From NCBI RefSeq assembly GCF_000948975.2, contig NZ_CP059735.1:4958603-5022602 (forward strand): a stretch of DNA of 64,000 bases, written 5' to 3'. Position numbers and translations under genes: made by a program. The notes beneath the pieces were generated by a model that ran no database searches, was not told the DNA's origin, and worked only from the letters and a program-made list of their open reading frames with translations. Numbering within the stretch: position 1 is the first letter of the stretch; each line of letters opens with the position of its first letter. Shown one piece after another: positions 15,426 to 24,974 of the stretch. The stretch is from Thalassomonas actiniarum. GTDB lineage: Bacteria; Pseudomonadota; Gammaproteobacteria; Enterobacterales; Alteromonadaceae.

Positions 15426-16595
15426 ATGACAAAGCTTAACAATGAGGATTTACAATGGTTATTAGAAGGCGCGACATTTTTGGGCTGCGGCGGCGGCGGT
15501 TCATACTCCGTTGGTAAAGAGATTTTAGCGGCGGCGATTGCGCTAGGTAAAGACATAGTATTAATCAGTGCAGAGGACTTACCCCTAGATTCTCTGGCCA
15601 TTTCGCCAGCAGCCATAGGCTCGCCCGACGCGGTATCTGCTCAGGATGATAGCGTGCCTTTCATAGCATCTGCACCTAAGGCATTTGATGCTTTACAGAT
15701 GGCAATCAACAGCCAGAGAGAAACTCCAGAGCCAGCTGAATATGTGATAGCAGGCGAAACCGGCCCCTGGGCAACAACGATCACCCTGTACCTGGCTGCT
15801 AAAAAGAACTTAACCGTTATTGATGGCGACGGAGGCGGCAGAGCAATGCCGCAGCTTAATATGACCTATTTTACCGCGCAGGAGGTTATAGCTTCGCCTA
15901 TCAGTGTGGCAAATGATGCAACCCAAGCCAGCAAGTCCGTTGTCAGTACGTCCCGGGTTGGCAGTACAGATTTGGCAGGCGATGTGGTACGGGGCATCAT
16001 CAGCACAGACTCTTTTGGTAATACAGGCGCTTTTGCAACCTGGCCTATGGGGAAAAAAGATGTTGTGACAGCCAGTATCACAAATAGTTTGTCATTTACG
16101 TTAAAAGTAGGAGAAGCGATCACCAGGCACAAATCTGATCCGGATAAATATCCTCTCTCAGAGGTTTTAGATGTCCTAAGGGCCGAGCGCGGATTTGCTG
16201 AGATCATCATGAACGGAAAGTTATGTCTTTTCTCGGAAACAACAGACGGCACTTTTGATATGGGCCAGGCACGCTTTAAGGATAAAACAACGGGAAGGTC
16301 ACTTTACATTTATAATAAAAATGAAAATATGATCGCTTATTTCGAAGATGAAACTTCTCCTGCTGCCCTGGCTCCTGATTCCATATGTTTCTTACGTGAG
16401 GATGGCTCTCCCACGACAAATGCCGATATTACGCCCGAAGATATAGGGCAAAGCTTTTACATCATAGGATTTTCGTCTGATCAACGAATGAGAAATCTAA
16501 CAACCGTCACCACGTTTCTCGACGCGCTGAAAGATATGGGGTATGCAGGCAGGTTTGAACCGATAGAGGAGTTAAGCAAGCACTGGCCGGCTTAA
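15426..16595 (+). CDS. DUF917 family protein
   Basis: A 389-residue protein matching the DUF917 layout: N-terminal GATFLGCGGGGSYSVG, then VIAGETGPWA, VIDGDGGGRAMPQLNMTYF, and a C-terminal Ser/Gly-rich lobe. DUF917 includes S-methyl thiohydantoin desulfurase and is related to hydantoinase/oxoprolinase enzymes. The true substrate here is unknown. GGAAAGGAAA lies before the ATG. It directly follows the MITE-like element and has no partner gene such as a hydantoinase or allantoin permease. Confidence 0.8.
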   Translation: MTKLNNEDLQWLLEGATFLGCGGGGSYSVGKEILAAAIALGKDIVLISAEDLPLDSLAISPAAIGSPDAVSAQDDSVPFIASAPKAFDALQMAINSQRETPEPAEYVIAGETGPWATTITLYLAAKKNLTVIDGDGGGRAMPQLNMTYFTAQEVIASPISVANDATQASKSVVSTSRVGSTDLAGDVVRGIISTDSFGNTGAFATWPMGKKDVVTASITNSLSFTLKVGEAITRHKSDPDKYPLSEVLDVLRAERGFAEIIMNGKLCLFSETTDGTFDMGQARFKDKTTGRSLYIYNKNENMIAYFEDETSPAALAPDSICFLREDGSPTTNADITPEDIGQSFYIIGFSSDQRMRNLTTVTTFLDALKDMGYAGRFEPIEELSKHWPA

Positions 16596-16775
16596 TTTAA
16601 TTATGTGGTTCATAGCATTTTAATCTGTACGAGCCGGGTGAATATGCCTCATTTAATCTCTTTTTGGAAGCACTGAAAACGGCCCGTTACCCACAGAAGA
16701 ACAGTAAGCTGATACGCCACTAATTTCCTAGACACCTCCTAGTTAGATAAAATGACTAAAAGAGAGGTGCTTATG
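16596..16775. mobile_element. possible left-end remnant of an IS3-type element
   Basis: The stretch about 16715-16776 reads CTAGACACCTCCTAGTTAG, then AGAGAGGTGCTTATGAG, the layout of an IS3-family end followed by the start of orfA. Nothing of orfA remains: the next bases are the duplicated fragment at 16776-16892. No right end was found, so this is a weak call. Confidence 0.3.
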
Positions 16776-16892
16776 AGCATATTTAAGATATGCCCCCCAA
16801 ATTGCCTGGTAGGCAACCGCAATAGGTACGCAAAATAGCCAGCATATTTTCCAAAACGAATACTGGCAGGTGATTGTTTTTACGTTACTGGG
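16776..16892 (-). pseudogene. 117-bp duplicated fragment of the 19260-19604 membrane protein gene
   Basis: This segment matches 19470-19586 over 117 bp with about 15 differences (roughly 87 percent). It corresponds to the N-terminal part of that gene (residues about 7-45, PIPRQYPFWKICWLF and onward). No start codon or frame of useful length survives. It is a relic copy left by duplication or recombination. Confidence 0.75.
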
Positions 16893-16959
16893 AGGGGAAA
16901 TAAAAGCTAATAACAGCGGACCAAAAAGTTAGAGCTTTTGTGCCCGCTGCCCTGCCTTA

Positions 16960-17772
16960 TTAACTTTCTTTTTCAATAATCAACTTTCTATGGGGAAAGG
17001 GAATTTCAATGCCCTTTTCATCCAGTGCCTTTTTTATCGATTCCGGCACAGAATAGAGAATATCGAAATAGTTTTCTCCCATGCAAAAAGGCCTCACCAG
17101 GAAATCGACCGAGCTGTCATTAAGGGTTTCCACTTCAACAAAAGGGGCCGGGTCTTTCAGGATGTGGGGATGACTTTCCAGCACACTGTCAATTACCTCC
17201 CGAACAGCATCGGTATTTTCTTTATAGGCCACGCCAAAATGCATGTCGACACCGCGCACTTTATGGTGGGAATGATTGATGATCTGGTTGCCCCAAATTT
17301 GGCTGTTGGGGATAATAATTTGTTGATTGTCAAATGTTTGCAAAATGGTGGTAAATAAATCTATTTCCGTGACATTGCCAAAGCGACCAGCAGCCTCGAT
17401 AAAGTCGCCCACCTTATATGGCCGAAATAGCAGTAACATAACCCCGGCAGCCAAATTGGTTAATGTCCCCTGAAGCGCCAGGCCTACCGCTAAACCGGCA
17501 GCACCCAACAAAGCCACAATAGACGCCGTTTGTACGCCAAACCGGTTCAGCACGGCAATGATCACAAAAGCAAGGATAATATACTTGCCTACACTACCTA
17601 AAAAGCGAAACAGCGTATCATCCAGGTTCTCGTATTTCTCGCCGGTTTTACAGATAAGGGTGTTTACTTTGCTGGCGATCATAAGCCCGACAATTAAAAT
17701 CAAAGCAGCAAGTAACACGTTTATCGCCCCGTCGATTAAAACTGGCATATATTTATCCATGAGTTCTGGCAT
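16960..17772 (-). CDS. mscS: small-conductance mechanosensitive channel (MscS family)
   Basis: A 270-residue protein, close to the usual length of about 286 for E. coli MscS. Three transmembrane helices lie at about residues 17-35, 60-80 and 85-118; the third is the pore helix with AALLGAAGLAVGLALQGTLTNLAAG. A beta domain follows (KVGDFIEAAGRFGNVTEIDLFTTILQTFDNQ), then an alpha/beta C-terminus ending EIPFPHRKL. It opens under membrane tension to release solutes during hypo-osmotic shock. It is a single gene with its own upstream region. The name is assigned on family resemblance. Confidence 0.9.
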   Translation of the reverse strand: MPELMDKYMPVLIDGAINVLLAALILIVGLMIASKVNTLICKTGEKYENLDDTLFRFLGSVGKYIILAFVIIAVLNRFGVQTASIVALLGAAGLAVGLALQGTLTNLAAGVMLLLFRPYKVGDFIEAAGRFGNVTEIDLFTTILQTFDNQQIIIPNSQIWGNQIINHSHHKVRGVDMHFGVAYKENTDAVREVIDSVLESHPHILKDPAPFVEVETLNDSSVDFLVRPFCMGENYFDILYSVPESIKKALDEKGIEIPFPHRKLIIEKES

Positions 17773-17896
17773 AGTTAGTGGCCTCTGTAGTTGAGAATCA
17801 ATGTAAGTTCAGTGAGTTAGCGCTTTACATAATAAAAAAGAATAGCGGATTAAACGCACAACAACTAGTTGTAATTCATATTTATGAATGAACTTG

Positions 17897-18547
17897 TTAA
17901 CCACAGCTTTTTATCGGCAGCACCATAGTCGTTGAGCCGGAAAAGCCAATCAGCCGTTGCAAATAAGGGAAGTATTCAGTCTTTAGTACCACAAACCCTT
18001 TTGACTCATATAGTTTTCTCGCCCTGGGATTACTGTCAATAACATCCAGCCTGACCGACTCAAAGCCATTTTCTGATGCGTAATCTATGATGTGATCCAG
18101 TAATTCTGAGCCTATGCCTTGTCCTCTGAACTCTGCATTAACCGCAATGCCATCCATAACCAGCTCCCGGGCACTTGGTTTTCGTTCAAACAGACTAAAA
18201 ATCATACAGGCCCAGGTTCCTTTCCAAAAGCCAAGGTCATTGATTAACTGTGTTGCGCCAATACCTCCGGTGAGTGAGCCGGACAAGACTTGAAAGCCAG
18301 CTAAACCGACAACTCCGTTTTTATTTATCGCAGCAAAAGAAAACTCAGGGACAAAACTTTTAGCGATAATCTCAACCCGTTTTAACCTGTCAGGTATCGC
18401 ACTGCTAAACTTTACACCAAATGCCTCTTCATAAAGCAAGGCAACAGAATGAGCTTGTGCTATATCCCAGCCTTTCTGAAAGTGAATATCCATTTTAAGA
18501 GCTCCCAGTGCATTGGTGACAAGCTTATTAATATTACCACGAGTCAA
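17897..18547 (-). CDS. GNAT-family N-acetyltransferase
   Basis: A 216-residue protein. Residues about 130-195 hold the acetyl-CoA site: IAVNAEFRGQGIGSELLDHII, followed by VIDSNPRARKLYESKGF. Acetyl-CoA-dependent transfer to an amine is the general reaction. The acceptor cannot be read from the sequence. It runs in the same direction as the short membrane protein gene just upstream (24 bp gap), so they may be co-transcribed. Confidence 0.85.
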   Translation of the reverse strand: MTRGNINKLVTNALGALKMDIHFQKGWDIAQAHSVALLYEEAFGVKFSSAIPDRLKRVEIIAKSFVPEFSFAAINKNGVVGLAGFQVLSGSLTGGIGATQLINDLGFWKGTWACMIFSLFERKPSARELVMDGIAVNAEFRGQGIGSELLDHIIDYASENGFESVRLDVIDSNPRARKLYESKGFVVLKTEYFPYLQRLIGFSGSTTMVLPIKSCG

Positions 18548-18572
18548 TCAGCTGAATTTTCATGTTATACCT

Positions 18573-18938
18573 TTACCATGGGCCAAAGATGTAATCCAGA
18601 ATTGATAAAACAAAGACGGGTATTGTGCTTATCATGATTGACCACAGGACAATCATGCTATTTTTGTTGCTTGTTTGAGAGTATTTGCGGCCAGTTAGCA
18701 CACCAGTAATAGCACCGCACAAAAATAAAATGATAAAACCGCCAAGCATGCCGTAGAATCCCCATGCCAGGGCAACAGACTTAACGACATCAGTCACACT
18801 AGCCTCATAAATACTAACGTCCCCTAAAGGACCAATATAACCGATCATGGGAATAGGAAAGCGAAATAGATATGCAAACAATATTGCTGTTAATAGGCTG
18901 GATATTGCTGTAATAATAACTCCTTTTAGTGCATCCAT
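18573..18938 (-). CDS. small membrane protein
   Basis: A 121-residue protein with three hydrophobic helices (about residues 5-25, 50-80, 95-115) and no recognised domain. Upstream is a plausible GGA site. It is the first gene of a possible pair with the GNAT enzyme. Function unknown. Confidence 0.6.
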   Translation of the reverse strand: MDALKGVIITAISSLLTAILFAYLFRFPIPMIGYIGPLGDVSIYEASVTDVVKSVALAWGFYGMLGGFIILFLCGAITGVLTGRKYSQTSNKNSMIVLWSIMISTIPVFVLSILDYIFGPW

Positions 18939-18999
18939 TATCTTACTTATTTGAAGTAACGGGGAGCTTACGAGCCCGCAAGCTTACTTGTTAAGTGAT

Positions 19000-19203
19000 T
19001 TACTTCCATAATTGGCCTTCCTTTTCCACTTTACAGTGATAGCATGCACTGATTTTATTATCGACATTATACCACTCATGCGAACCTCCTTTGGTCTCAC
19101 AATCAGTACCTTTATCTGCAATCCCCAAATCAATGACAAACCAGGGAAGACGACTCCTAAGTAATGTCCTGATTCTATATGGACCTCTCCAATATTGTGC
19201 CAT
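19000..19203 (-). CDS. small zinc-ribbon-like protein
   Basis: 67 residues from the ATG at 19203. A GTG 18 bp further upstream is possible, but GGGGGGAA lies right before the ATG chosen. The sequence contains DCETKGGSHEWYNVD then SACYHCKVEKEGQLW, a Cys/His pattern (C-x5-7-H, later C-x2-C) typical of small zinc-binding proteins. Such proteins are common near phage and accessory DNA. Function unknown. Confidence 0.5.
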   Translation of the reverse strand: MAQYWRGPYRIRTLLRSRLPWFVIDLGIADKGTDCETKGGSHEWYNVDNKISACYHCKVEKEGQLWK

Positions 19204-19259
19204 TGAATTCCCCCCTGTCACTTAACGGCTGGAGCAAGCGTGTATTGTGTGTATGATGC

Positions 19260-19604
19260 TTATAGCAAGGCAAGCCCATTGAATAGGCCCACTACCGTAT
19301 AACCTATAATCCCTGCTATTACCGTGCAAGTTACCAATTTGCTCGCTTGATGCTTGGCCCTGGCAAAAGCCAGTAGAAACCAGAGCATAGTTGAGTAAAG
19401 TACCAACTCACTAGCCAACTTGCCTGCAATTATTTGCTGTGACGTGCCATCGATCCAAATTTGCTCAGGAGCATATTTAAAATACGCCCCCCAAATGGCC
19501 TGGTAGGCGACTGCAATAGGTATGCAGAATAGCCAGCATATTTTCCAAAACGGGTACTGGCGGGGGATTGGTTTTGTGTTATTGGTTTCTCGCGAAATAC
19601 TCAT
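19260..19604 (-). CDS. small membrane protein
   Basis: A 114-residue protein with three hydrophobic helices (about residues 25-45, 60-80, 90-112). A partial relic copy lies at 16776-16892, so this gene or its flank was duplicated locally. No domain recognised. Confidence 0.6.
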   Translation of the reverse strand: MSISRETNNTKPIPRQYPFWKICWLFCIPIAVAYQAIWGAYFKYAPEQIWIDGTSQQIIAGKLASELVLYSTMLWFLLAFARAKHQASKLVTCTVIAGIIGYTVVGLFNGLALL

Positions 19605-19731
19605 AAATTGACTATCTGGTTTTACTCAACGACATCAATAACCTGCGAGCGTAACAAGTTGGCTGCATTGCTTTGTTATGCCAAATAAAGTTATAAATAG
19701 CATGGATATCTTTTCAGACAGTTATAGGTAG

Positions 19732-21069
19732 CTATGCATCGTCGGCCATACCCAGAATCTCCCGCCAGGGGACTTTTAAACCAACTGCGTCGCAGATTTC
19801 ATCGAAGTACTTAGAAGCACTATTAAGATTACCTTTGCTCTCCTTATAGTTCACCAACTTTTCCAATGCCTCAATCACCGGCGCTTCTTCACCTTTTACC
19901 ATCAATGCATTGATCTGGCTGGCCAGCTCCCAAAAATTGCCCGGACTGGGGCCTATGAACCTTTCAAGGGCGGAAAATCGGGCACGTGCGGCTTCGGGCC
20001 CTTCGTGCTTGAGAGTCGCCAGCGCACGCCAATTCAAGAGATAGGCGTCTTTTTCAACCACCGCCTTATTGGCGTCATTGAGTACACTGACGACACGCTC
20101 ATAGGCACCCTTGTCAAAGAGATCTCCAACCATAAGCGCAATAGCTTCCCGGTCTTCAGAAAAAACTTTTGGATCCATATCTTCCATTTTCGCTAGTGTC
20201 TTTTGAAGCTCAGCCTCATCATATTCACGGTATAGTTTTCCCAATGCCCTATGGACCAGCATATCATTAGGAGAAAGACCACGGGCCAACTGCAACTGAC
20301 GGATTGCTTCAGCTTTGTCGCCGATGGCTTCAAAGGCCCGGGCTAGTCGAAGATGAATGCGAAAATCAATGGGCTCGGACTCACCGGCTTTACCTATACC
20401 CAGAAATGCGATGTTAATCCAGCGCTTAGCTGAAGTGGCCCAATGGTAATTCTGCTCTTCCAGCGCCCTGTCGAGTTGAGACAGCCAATTTTGCACCAAG
20501 GGTTCAGAGGCCGGGATCGGGGTGAACCTGAGATCCTCAGAGGCTTGTTCCACAAAGTTTCGAGCCTTTTCATCCAATTGCATAAGAGACTTAGCATAAG
20601 TCTTCCCAAGCTTCTGTTGAAAGGTTTCCAGCAATTCAAAAGCAAATTGGGAAACCGATTCGGGATTGCGTCCATCTTGTGCCTGGTCACCGGCAAAGGG
20701 CCCCATATCTGAGGATGAAATGCCAAAATTCAACACCCGAACACGACCTTCAACGGCTTGCTGCTCGCCTGCTTCCTGTTTCGGTGCTTTGGCCTTGTCC
20801 CGATAATACTGCACTCCGGCAACGGCGCCAGCCTCCCATAGGACCCATCGCCCGCGCAAAGAGGATTCTGTCAAAAGGACTATGGCAACATCACAGTTAA
20901 CGATATTGTCGTCGATCCATTTCTTCCACGGGGTGCCTGTTGGAATGGCGGAGATGTCCGAAGATCGATGAACTTCAAACTTATTATCGGAAATGTCGGT
21001 AAGAAAATTGTGTAGCCGTTCTGCCAGCCGATGATCCGCATGGGAATGACTGATGAATATCTCTGACAT
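19732..21069 (-). CDS. TIR-domain protein with TPR-like repeats
   Basis: 445 residues from the ATG at 21069. This start is chosen because AGGAGG lies 5 bases upstream; a longer frame adds 19 unlikely residues. Residues 1-140 are a TIR domain: EIFISHSHADH, then a DVAIVLLTESSLRGRWVLWEAGAVAG segment in which Glu79 sits where TIR NADases keep their catalytic glutamate. Residues about 200-420 are TPR-like helical repeats (HLRLARAFEAIGDKAEAIRQLQLARG). TIR proteins of this kind are often NADase effectors of antiphage systems. The other genes of a defence locus are not clear here. Confidence 0.8.
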   Translation of the reverse strand: MSEIFISHSHADHRLAERLHNFLTDISDNKFEVHRSSDISAIPTGTPWKKWIDDNIVNCDVAIVLLTESSLRGRWVLWEAGAVAGVQYYRDKAKAPKQEAGEQQAVEGRVRVLNFGISSSDMGPFAGDQAQDGRNPESVSQFAFELLETFQQKLGKTYAKSLMQLDEKARNFVEQASEDLRFTPIPASEPLVQNWLSQLDRALEEQNYHWATSAKRWINIAFLGIGKAGESEPIDFRIHLRLARAFEAIGDKAEAIRQLQLARGLSPNDMLVHRALGKLYREYDEAELQKTLAKMEDMDPKVFSEDREAIALMVGDLFDKGAYERVVSVLNDANKAVVEKDAYLLNWRALATLKHEGPEAARARFSALERFIGPSPGNFWELASQINALMVKGEEAPVIEALEKLVNYKESKGNLNSASKYFDEICDAVGLKVPWREILGMADDA

Positions 21070-21411
21070 GTTAACCTCCTGATTAATTAGCAGATTCCAA
21101 CAAAGGGTCACGGAGCTCTTAAACAAGGCGAATGCGCGGGATCAGACTATTATTTTTCTATCGCCGATGTCCTTGCTAGCAAACACTCCAAATATATAGG
21201 CGTACAAATTAAGGGACAAATTATGTTTTTATAAAAAACAAGACAATACCATGGTCTGTCTCCATTAATTTTTAGTCCATAAAAACCTATCTTGATTTTA
21301 GCTATCTTATATCCACTATCTACACGTAACGCATACATAACAAAAAAATAATAACTGTTTAGGTGTGAAGCGACTAGCTATTATTTTTCCTTATTTATAA
21401 AATTATTATAA
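21070..21411. other. intergenic region upstream of the TIR gene
   Basis: An AT-rich region. A short frame at 21150-21338 is not convincing. The probable promoter of the TIR gene lies within the first 100 bp, but no clear box was seen. Nothing else. Confidence 0.35.
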
Positions 21412-21660
21412 TCATTTATCACCCAGAGCCTCTTTTATTTGAGTGATTAACTCTCTAGCTTGATTCTCATTCAGAGAAAGAGGCATCGATGAGTATGATA
21501 AGACCCCTTTGGTCACAATATTAAGGCCCACACCACTTGAACCATCATCAAGTAAAAGCTTATGAATATCCACTCTGTTTTTCATCAGAGCTTTTCCTAA
21601 AACTTCTACTTCACCTTGTTTACTAAGTTTTTTACCTTGAAAAAAGTTGAAAAATCCCAT
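21412..21660 (-). CDS. small hypothetical protein
   Basis: 82 residues from the ATG at 21660; a GTG 30 bp upstream is also possible. It starts MGFFNFFQGKKLSKQGE and contains LLLDDGSSGVGLNIVTKGVLSYSSMPLSLNENQ, with a helical C-terminus. No signal peptide or membrane segment is obvious. No family recognised. Confidence 0.5.
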   Translation of the reverse strand: MGFFNFFQGKKLSKQGEVEVLGKALMKNRVDIHKLLLDDGSSGVGLNIVTKGVLSYSSMPLSLNENQARELITQIKEALGDK

Positions 21661-21711
21661 AACGATCTTTGTGAATATAATGCCTGACACACTTTTTACA
21701 GTTTTTTGCTG

Positions 21712-22286
21712 CTATTTATTAAGTTTTGCTGCGCCATTTTCTTCTAGATCACCTGCAAGAAAGTTATGAGATAGGACAACTTCAGGAGTCTCCGATGACA
21801 GTTGATATTGCATATAATGGGTTACCGATTGAACTGTTAATGTTCATCCCCCTCAGCCCAAGAATATGGGCTTAACAAAGGCATTTGTGCACCAAACTGA
21901 TTTGTTCCCACGACAACATCATCTAGCCCACGGTCAATACGTTGGAATTTTGTGTTTTCCTCTCCAGATTTGCTGGTAATGGCTTCTGAAATAAACGACT
22001 CAAAAGTCTTGTCATAAACAAATTCCAGAATATATGCGACTAGCTTAGTGCCCGCATTCGAATATTGGTATTGCTCGCCGGAAACAGAAAGCAGGTCAGG
22101 TTTACCAAGAGCATTAAAAAATTTGTCTTTGGAGTAGTTTGACATTCGTTCAATCATCAGTCCTTTTTTGGCATCATCATCGCTGTATGCTAAATCTTTA
22201 GGAAGCCCGCTGGTATGGGTAGCTAGATGCCGTAAGGTAATGTACTTACCCGACAACGCCAAATTTTCATATTTGTTCGTTTCCAA
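21712..22286 (-). pseudogene. remnant of a beta-lactamase-family serine hydrolase
   Basis: Two frames make up a broken gene. The first (21837-22286) encodes ITLRHLATHTSGLP and YQYSNAGTKLVAYILE, hallmarks of the serine beta-lactamase/transpeptidase-like family (YxN motif). The second, in another frame (21712-21836), continues with TVQSVTHYMQYQLSSETPEV and a tail typical of the same family, so a frameshift lies near 21837. The N-terminus with the SxxK nucleophile is missing. The gene is inactive. Confidence 0.7.
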
Positions 22287-22709
22287 ATAATTCCTTTAGC
22301 TTTGGTTGTTATGGACATATAACGTCACCAGAAATTTGCAGAACCGGTTTGACTTGCCTTGTTAATTGCCACCTCTAATTTTTAAAATTATGCCATTATT
22401 GCAGTTACTTATAAATCGGAAACACAGATAACCAATGGCCACATACCCGACAAAAACCGAGAATTTCCCAATGTCATCATTAACGTCAGAGGTTTTTGAC
22501 AGAGACACTTCTTCGCCAAAAACAAAAAAGCGAGCCACACCCAGATTTTCCATTAAAAAATCAATTAGTTATCGACAATGACGATTGTAACTAGAGCAAC
22601 TAAATTTTAAAGCTAACTATTAATGAAGTCTGTGACTAAACTTATTCATTTAGAATGAATTTGCTCTTTATTTTAATAAAGTTTGTGACCAGCAACTCTA
22701 TATTCAAAT
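22287..22709. other. intergenic region, decayed
   Basis: No gene supported. A 63-codon frame at 22362-22553 (minus) has a membrane-like segment but no good ribosome binding site, so I do not call it. The lost 5-prime half of the serine hydrolase should have been here, yet no trace of the SxxK motif was seen. Confidence 0.35.
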
Positions 22710-24974
22710 TTATGCTCTTTTCTGTAGGGATGCTAAGCACCTTAATACCTTGTTTGATTGATGAGCAAAAGCAACATATCTACTGTCTACTGGGGCTCCT
22801 GTTTCAGGGTGCTCAGCAGTTATCAGCGGCTCTCCATTTTTATGAACCATTGCTTCAAATAATTCAGCTTCATCTAGCTCTGCTGCAAGCATCAAAGGTG
22901 TAAACCCATTAATTCTAGTTTTATGACGGGCATTAGCGTCAGCACCTGCATTTATGAGTAATTTGGCTATTTCTCTCATGCCCTCTAATGTCATAAAGTT
23001 TTTGACTCTCTCTATCATCAAGTTGCCCATACTGCCTGTAAACTTTTGAAACAACGGGTCCTGTGATTGCTTCTCATAATTTCTTTTGACTTCATCTAAT
23101 GAAGCCCCCATCAGGCCATTAGAATGCCGCCTTATAGTATCTAGTAATTCATCGTTCAAAGGGTGGCTTTGCATCAACTCCTGACTAACATCAGGTCTTT
23201 TTATCATTCCAATCCTAGATAGTGTTGCGAAAAGCGCAGATTGATTATCAGAATTACCTCTGAGATTAACGTTTGCTCCCATCTCTATTACCTTAGCTAC
23301 CACTTCCGGTCTGCCTGTATCAACAGCGCAAACTAAAGGTAATAGTTTTTTCTTCGAGGTTTTAGTATTAACAACATCGTTATGGTGCTTCACGGAGGTA
23401 ACAAGTTTGAACAGACTATCATCCATACTTGAACTATGATCCAGCACGTCCATTTGCAAAATTGAAAAAAGTAATGCAGATTCATTGGAATCAGAAAGAG
23501 CATTTACATTTACATCTTTATTAATCAATTGAGAAACAGCTTCCACCCTGTTCATCCATGAAAAGTAAACTATTTGAGGCATCTGCTTACCCCAAGTATC
23601 TCCAACAACTATTTTTTTATTTGGGCTTCGGAAATTAGGCCTAATGCTTTGCTCAAAAGTACCTAATAATGGTCCTATCCGTTGTGATGCAGTTGAAGAG
23701 CTGACATTAAATTGTAAAGTCGATGGAAAGTGCTTCTGAAATGTTGCTTCATATAACTTTATTTCCCATTCCTCAACGACACTATCAAAACGATTAGCTT
23801 CTAATTGGCTTTTACCTTCCTTATGCAAAGGTATATCAATACCAAATAGGATTGCAGAATTTTTTAACCTCTTAATAAAAGCTTTATCTGGTGTTGGTTT
23901 AAGGCTAGAAGCAATACTAAGGGCTTCTTTTATAATTTCAGGCATCGATGGTCCAGCAAAAAATAAAGCTTGTTCAAACGTTAATTTAAAATGGGTATTT
24001 GCTTCTTTAAGCTCCCCGCCCAAAGCATGCCATCGAGCTCGATACCAGTTCAGCCAATATTCCATATTAAATTTAGAGCACTTAAATGTTGAGACTTCAA
24101 GCTCTTCAATCAACGTTTTAGAGCGTTGTTTTCGCTCGGTACCAGAGAGTTCTCTATAGTCATGCTTTTTATAAAAAATATAATCTATCTCTAACCCCTG
24201 TTTCCCAAGCGACTTGAGCCAATCTTGATTATTACCCTTTAAATACCAAATATATTCTTCAACTTGCTTTAAGCTCAATACAGCAACATTAACTAACTTT
24301 TCTGGATAAATACCAGCATAATGACGCTGTAAGTTATCAATAAAACGTGCAGCTAAAATAACAACTTTAATCTTTTCCCATTCATGCCCTTCAACTTCAG
24401 AGTTAGGAAGGTAATCTGGAATATTTGTTATGTTAGATAGCTTTGGCAGTTCATCATTACTTTTCCAAAGCTTAAAACGATGACGTTTTTCTTTTGGAAT
24501 ATATTTAAGAAAACTATCCCACCATTCAATGTTTAACGATAACCAATCAAACGCCTGAGTTATTCCGTTGGGATGAAGGTTATTTATCGTTAAATAATTT
24601 GGCCCTTCAATTACTTTTCCCATAAAAAGATTGAATTCAACAGCAACAGTATCAAGGACCCACCTGGTAAGAATTGCTTCAGTCTCTTCTCTAGTTATAC
24701 CATCCATAGAGATTGAGTTAACCAACTCAGTATATTCCCCAATCATTGATTCAAATTTAGCTTCTAATTTTTTAGAAAAATCTTTATTGATGAACTTAGA
24801 AAGAGGAACTGAAATAGACTCTTTGAACAAACTTGAAGCTAAGGTATAAGGCTGGTCATACTTGAAAGCAAAAGTGTCTAGCTGTTTATTTGATGCTTTA
24901 ACTCCTATTGCACTCGCAATAATACGTACGATTTCAACAGGTGTCATAAATGGGTGGAGCTTTTCTTTAGACAT
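22710..24974 (-). CDS. large ankyrin-repeat protein
   Basis: 754 residues from the ATG at 24974, which overlaps the stop of the HicA-like gene by 8 bp. The first 430 residues are a helical region I do not recognise (aromatic-rich: FDWLSLNIEWWDSFLKYI). Ankyrin repeats lie in the C-terminal half: VEAVSQLINKDVNVNALSD, VVAKVIEMGANVNLRG and MREIAKLLINAGADANAR, followed by GFTPLMLAAELDEAELFEAM. These serve as protein-protein interaction surfaces. Its position in a unit with a HicA-like protein is unusual and makes it a candidate effector or partner. Confidence 0.7.
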   Translation of the reverse strand: MSKEKLHPFMTPVEIVRIIASAIGVKASNKQLDTFAFKYDQPYTLASSLFKESISVPLSKFINKDFSKKLEAKFESMIGEYTELVNSISMDGITREETEAILTRWVLDTVAVEFNLFMGKVIEGPNYLTINNLHPNGITQAFDWLSLNIEWWDSFLKYIPKEKRHRFKLWKSNDELPKLSNITNIPDYLPNSEVEGHEWEKIKVVILAARFIDNLQRHYAGIYPEKLVNVAVLSLKQVEEYIWYLKGNNQDWLKSLGKQGLEIDYIFYKKHDYRELSGTERKQRSKTLIEELEVSTFKCSKFNMEYWLNWYRARWHALGGELKEANTHFKLTFEQALFFAGPSMPEIIKEALSIASSLKPTPDKAFIKRLKNSAILFGIDIPLHKEGKSQLEANRFDSVVEEWEIKLYEATFQKHFPSTLQFNVSSSTASQRIGPLLGTFEQSIRPNFRSPNKKIVVGDTWGKQMPQIVYFSWMNRVEAVSQLINKDVNVNALSDSNESALLFSILQMDVLDHSSSMDDSLFKLVTSVKHHNDVVNTKTSKKKLLPLVCAVDTGRPEVVAKVIEMGANVNLRGNSDNQSALFATLSRIGMIKRPDVSQELMQSHPLNDELLDTIRRHSNGLMGASLDEVKRNYEKQSQDPLFQKFTGSMGNLMIERVKNFMTLEGMREIAKLLINAGADANARHKTRINGFTPLMLAAELDEAELFEAMVHKNGEPLITAEHPETGAPVDSRYVAFAHQSNKVLRCLASLQKRA

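Noticed and set aside
21150-21338. 62-residue minus-strand frame upstream of the TIR gene
   Set aside because: No ribosome binding site and no protein-like composition.
22362-22553. 63-residue minus-strand frame with one hydrophobic stretch
   Set aside because: The start lacks a ribosome binding site and it lies in decayed sequence; kept only as a possibility.
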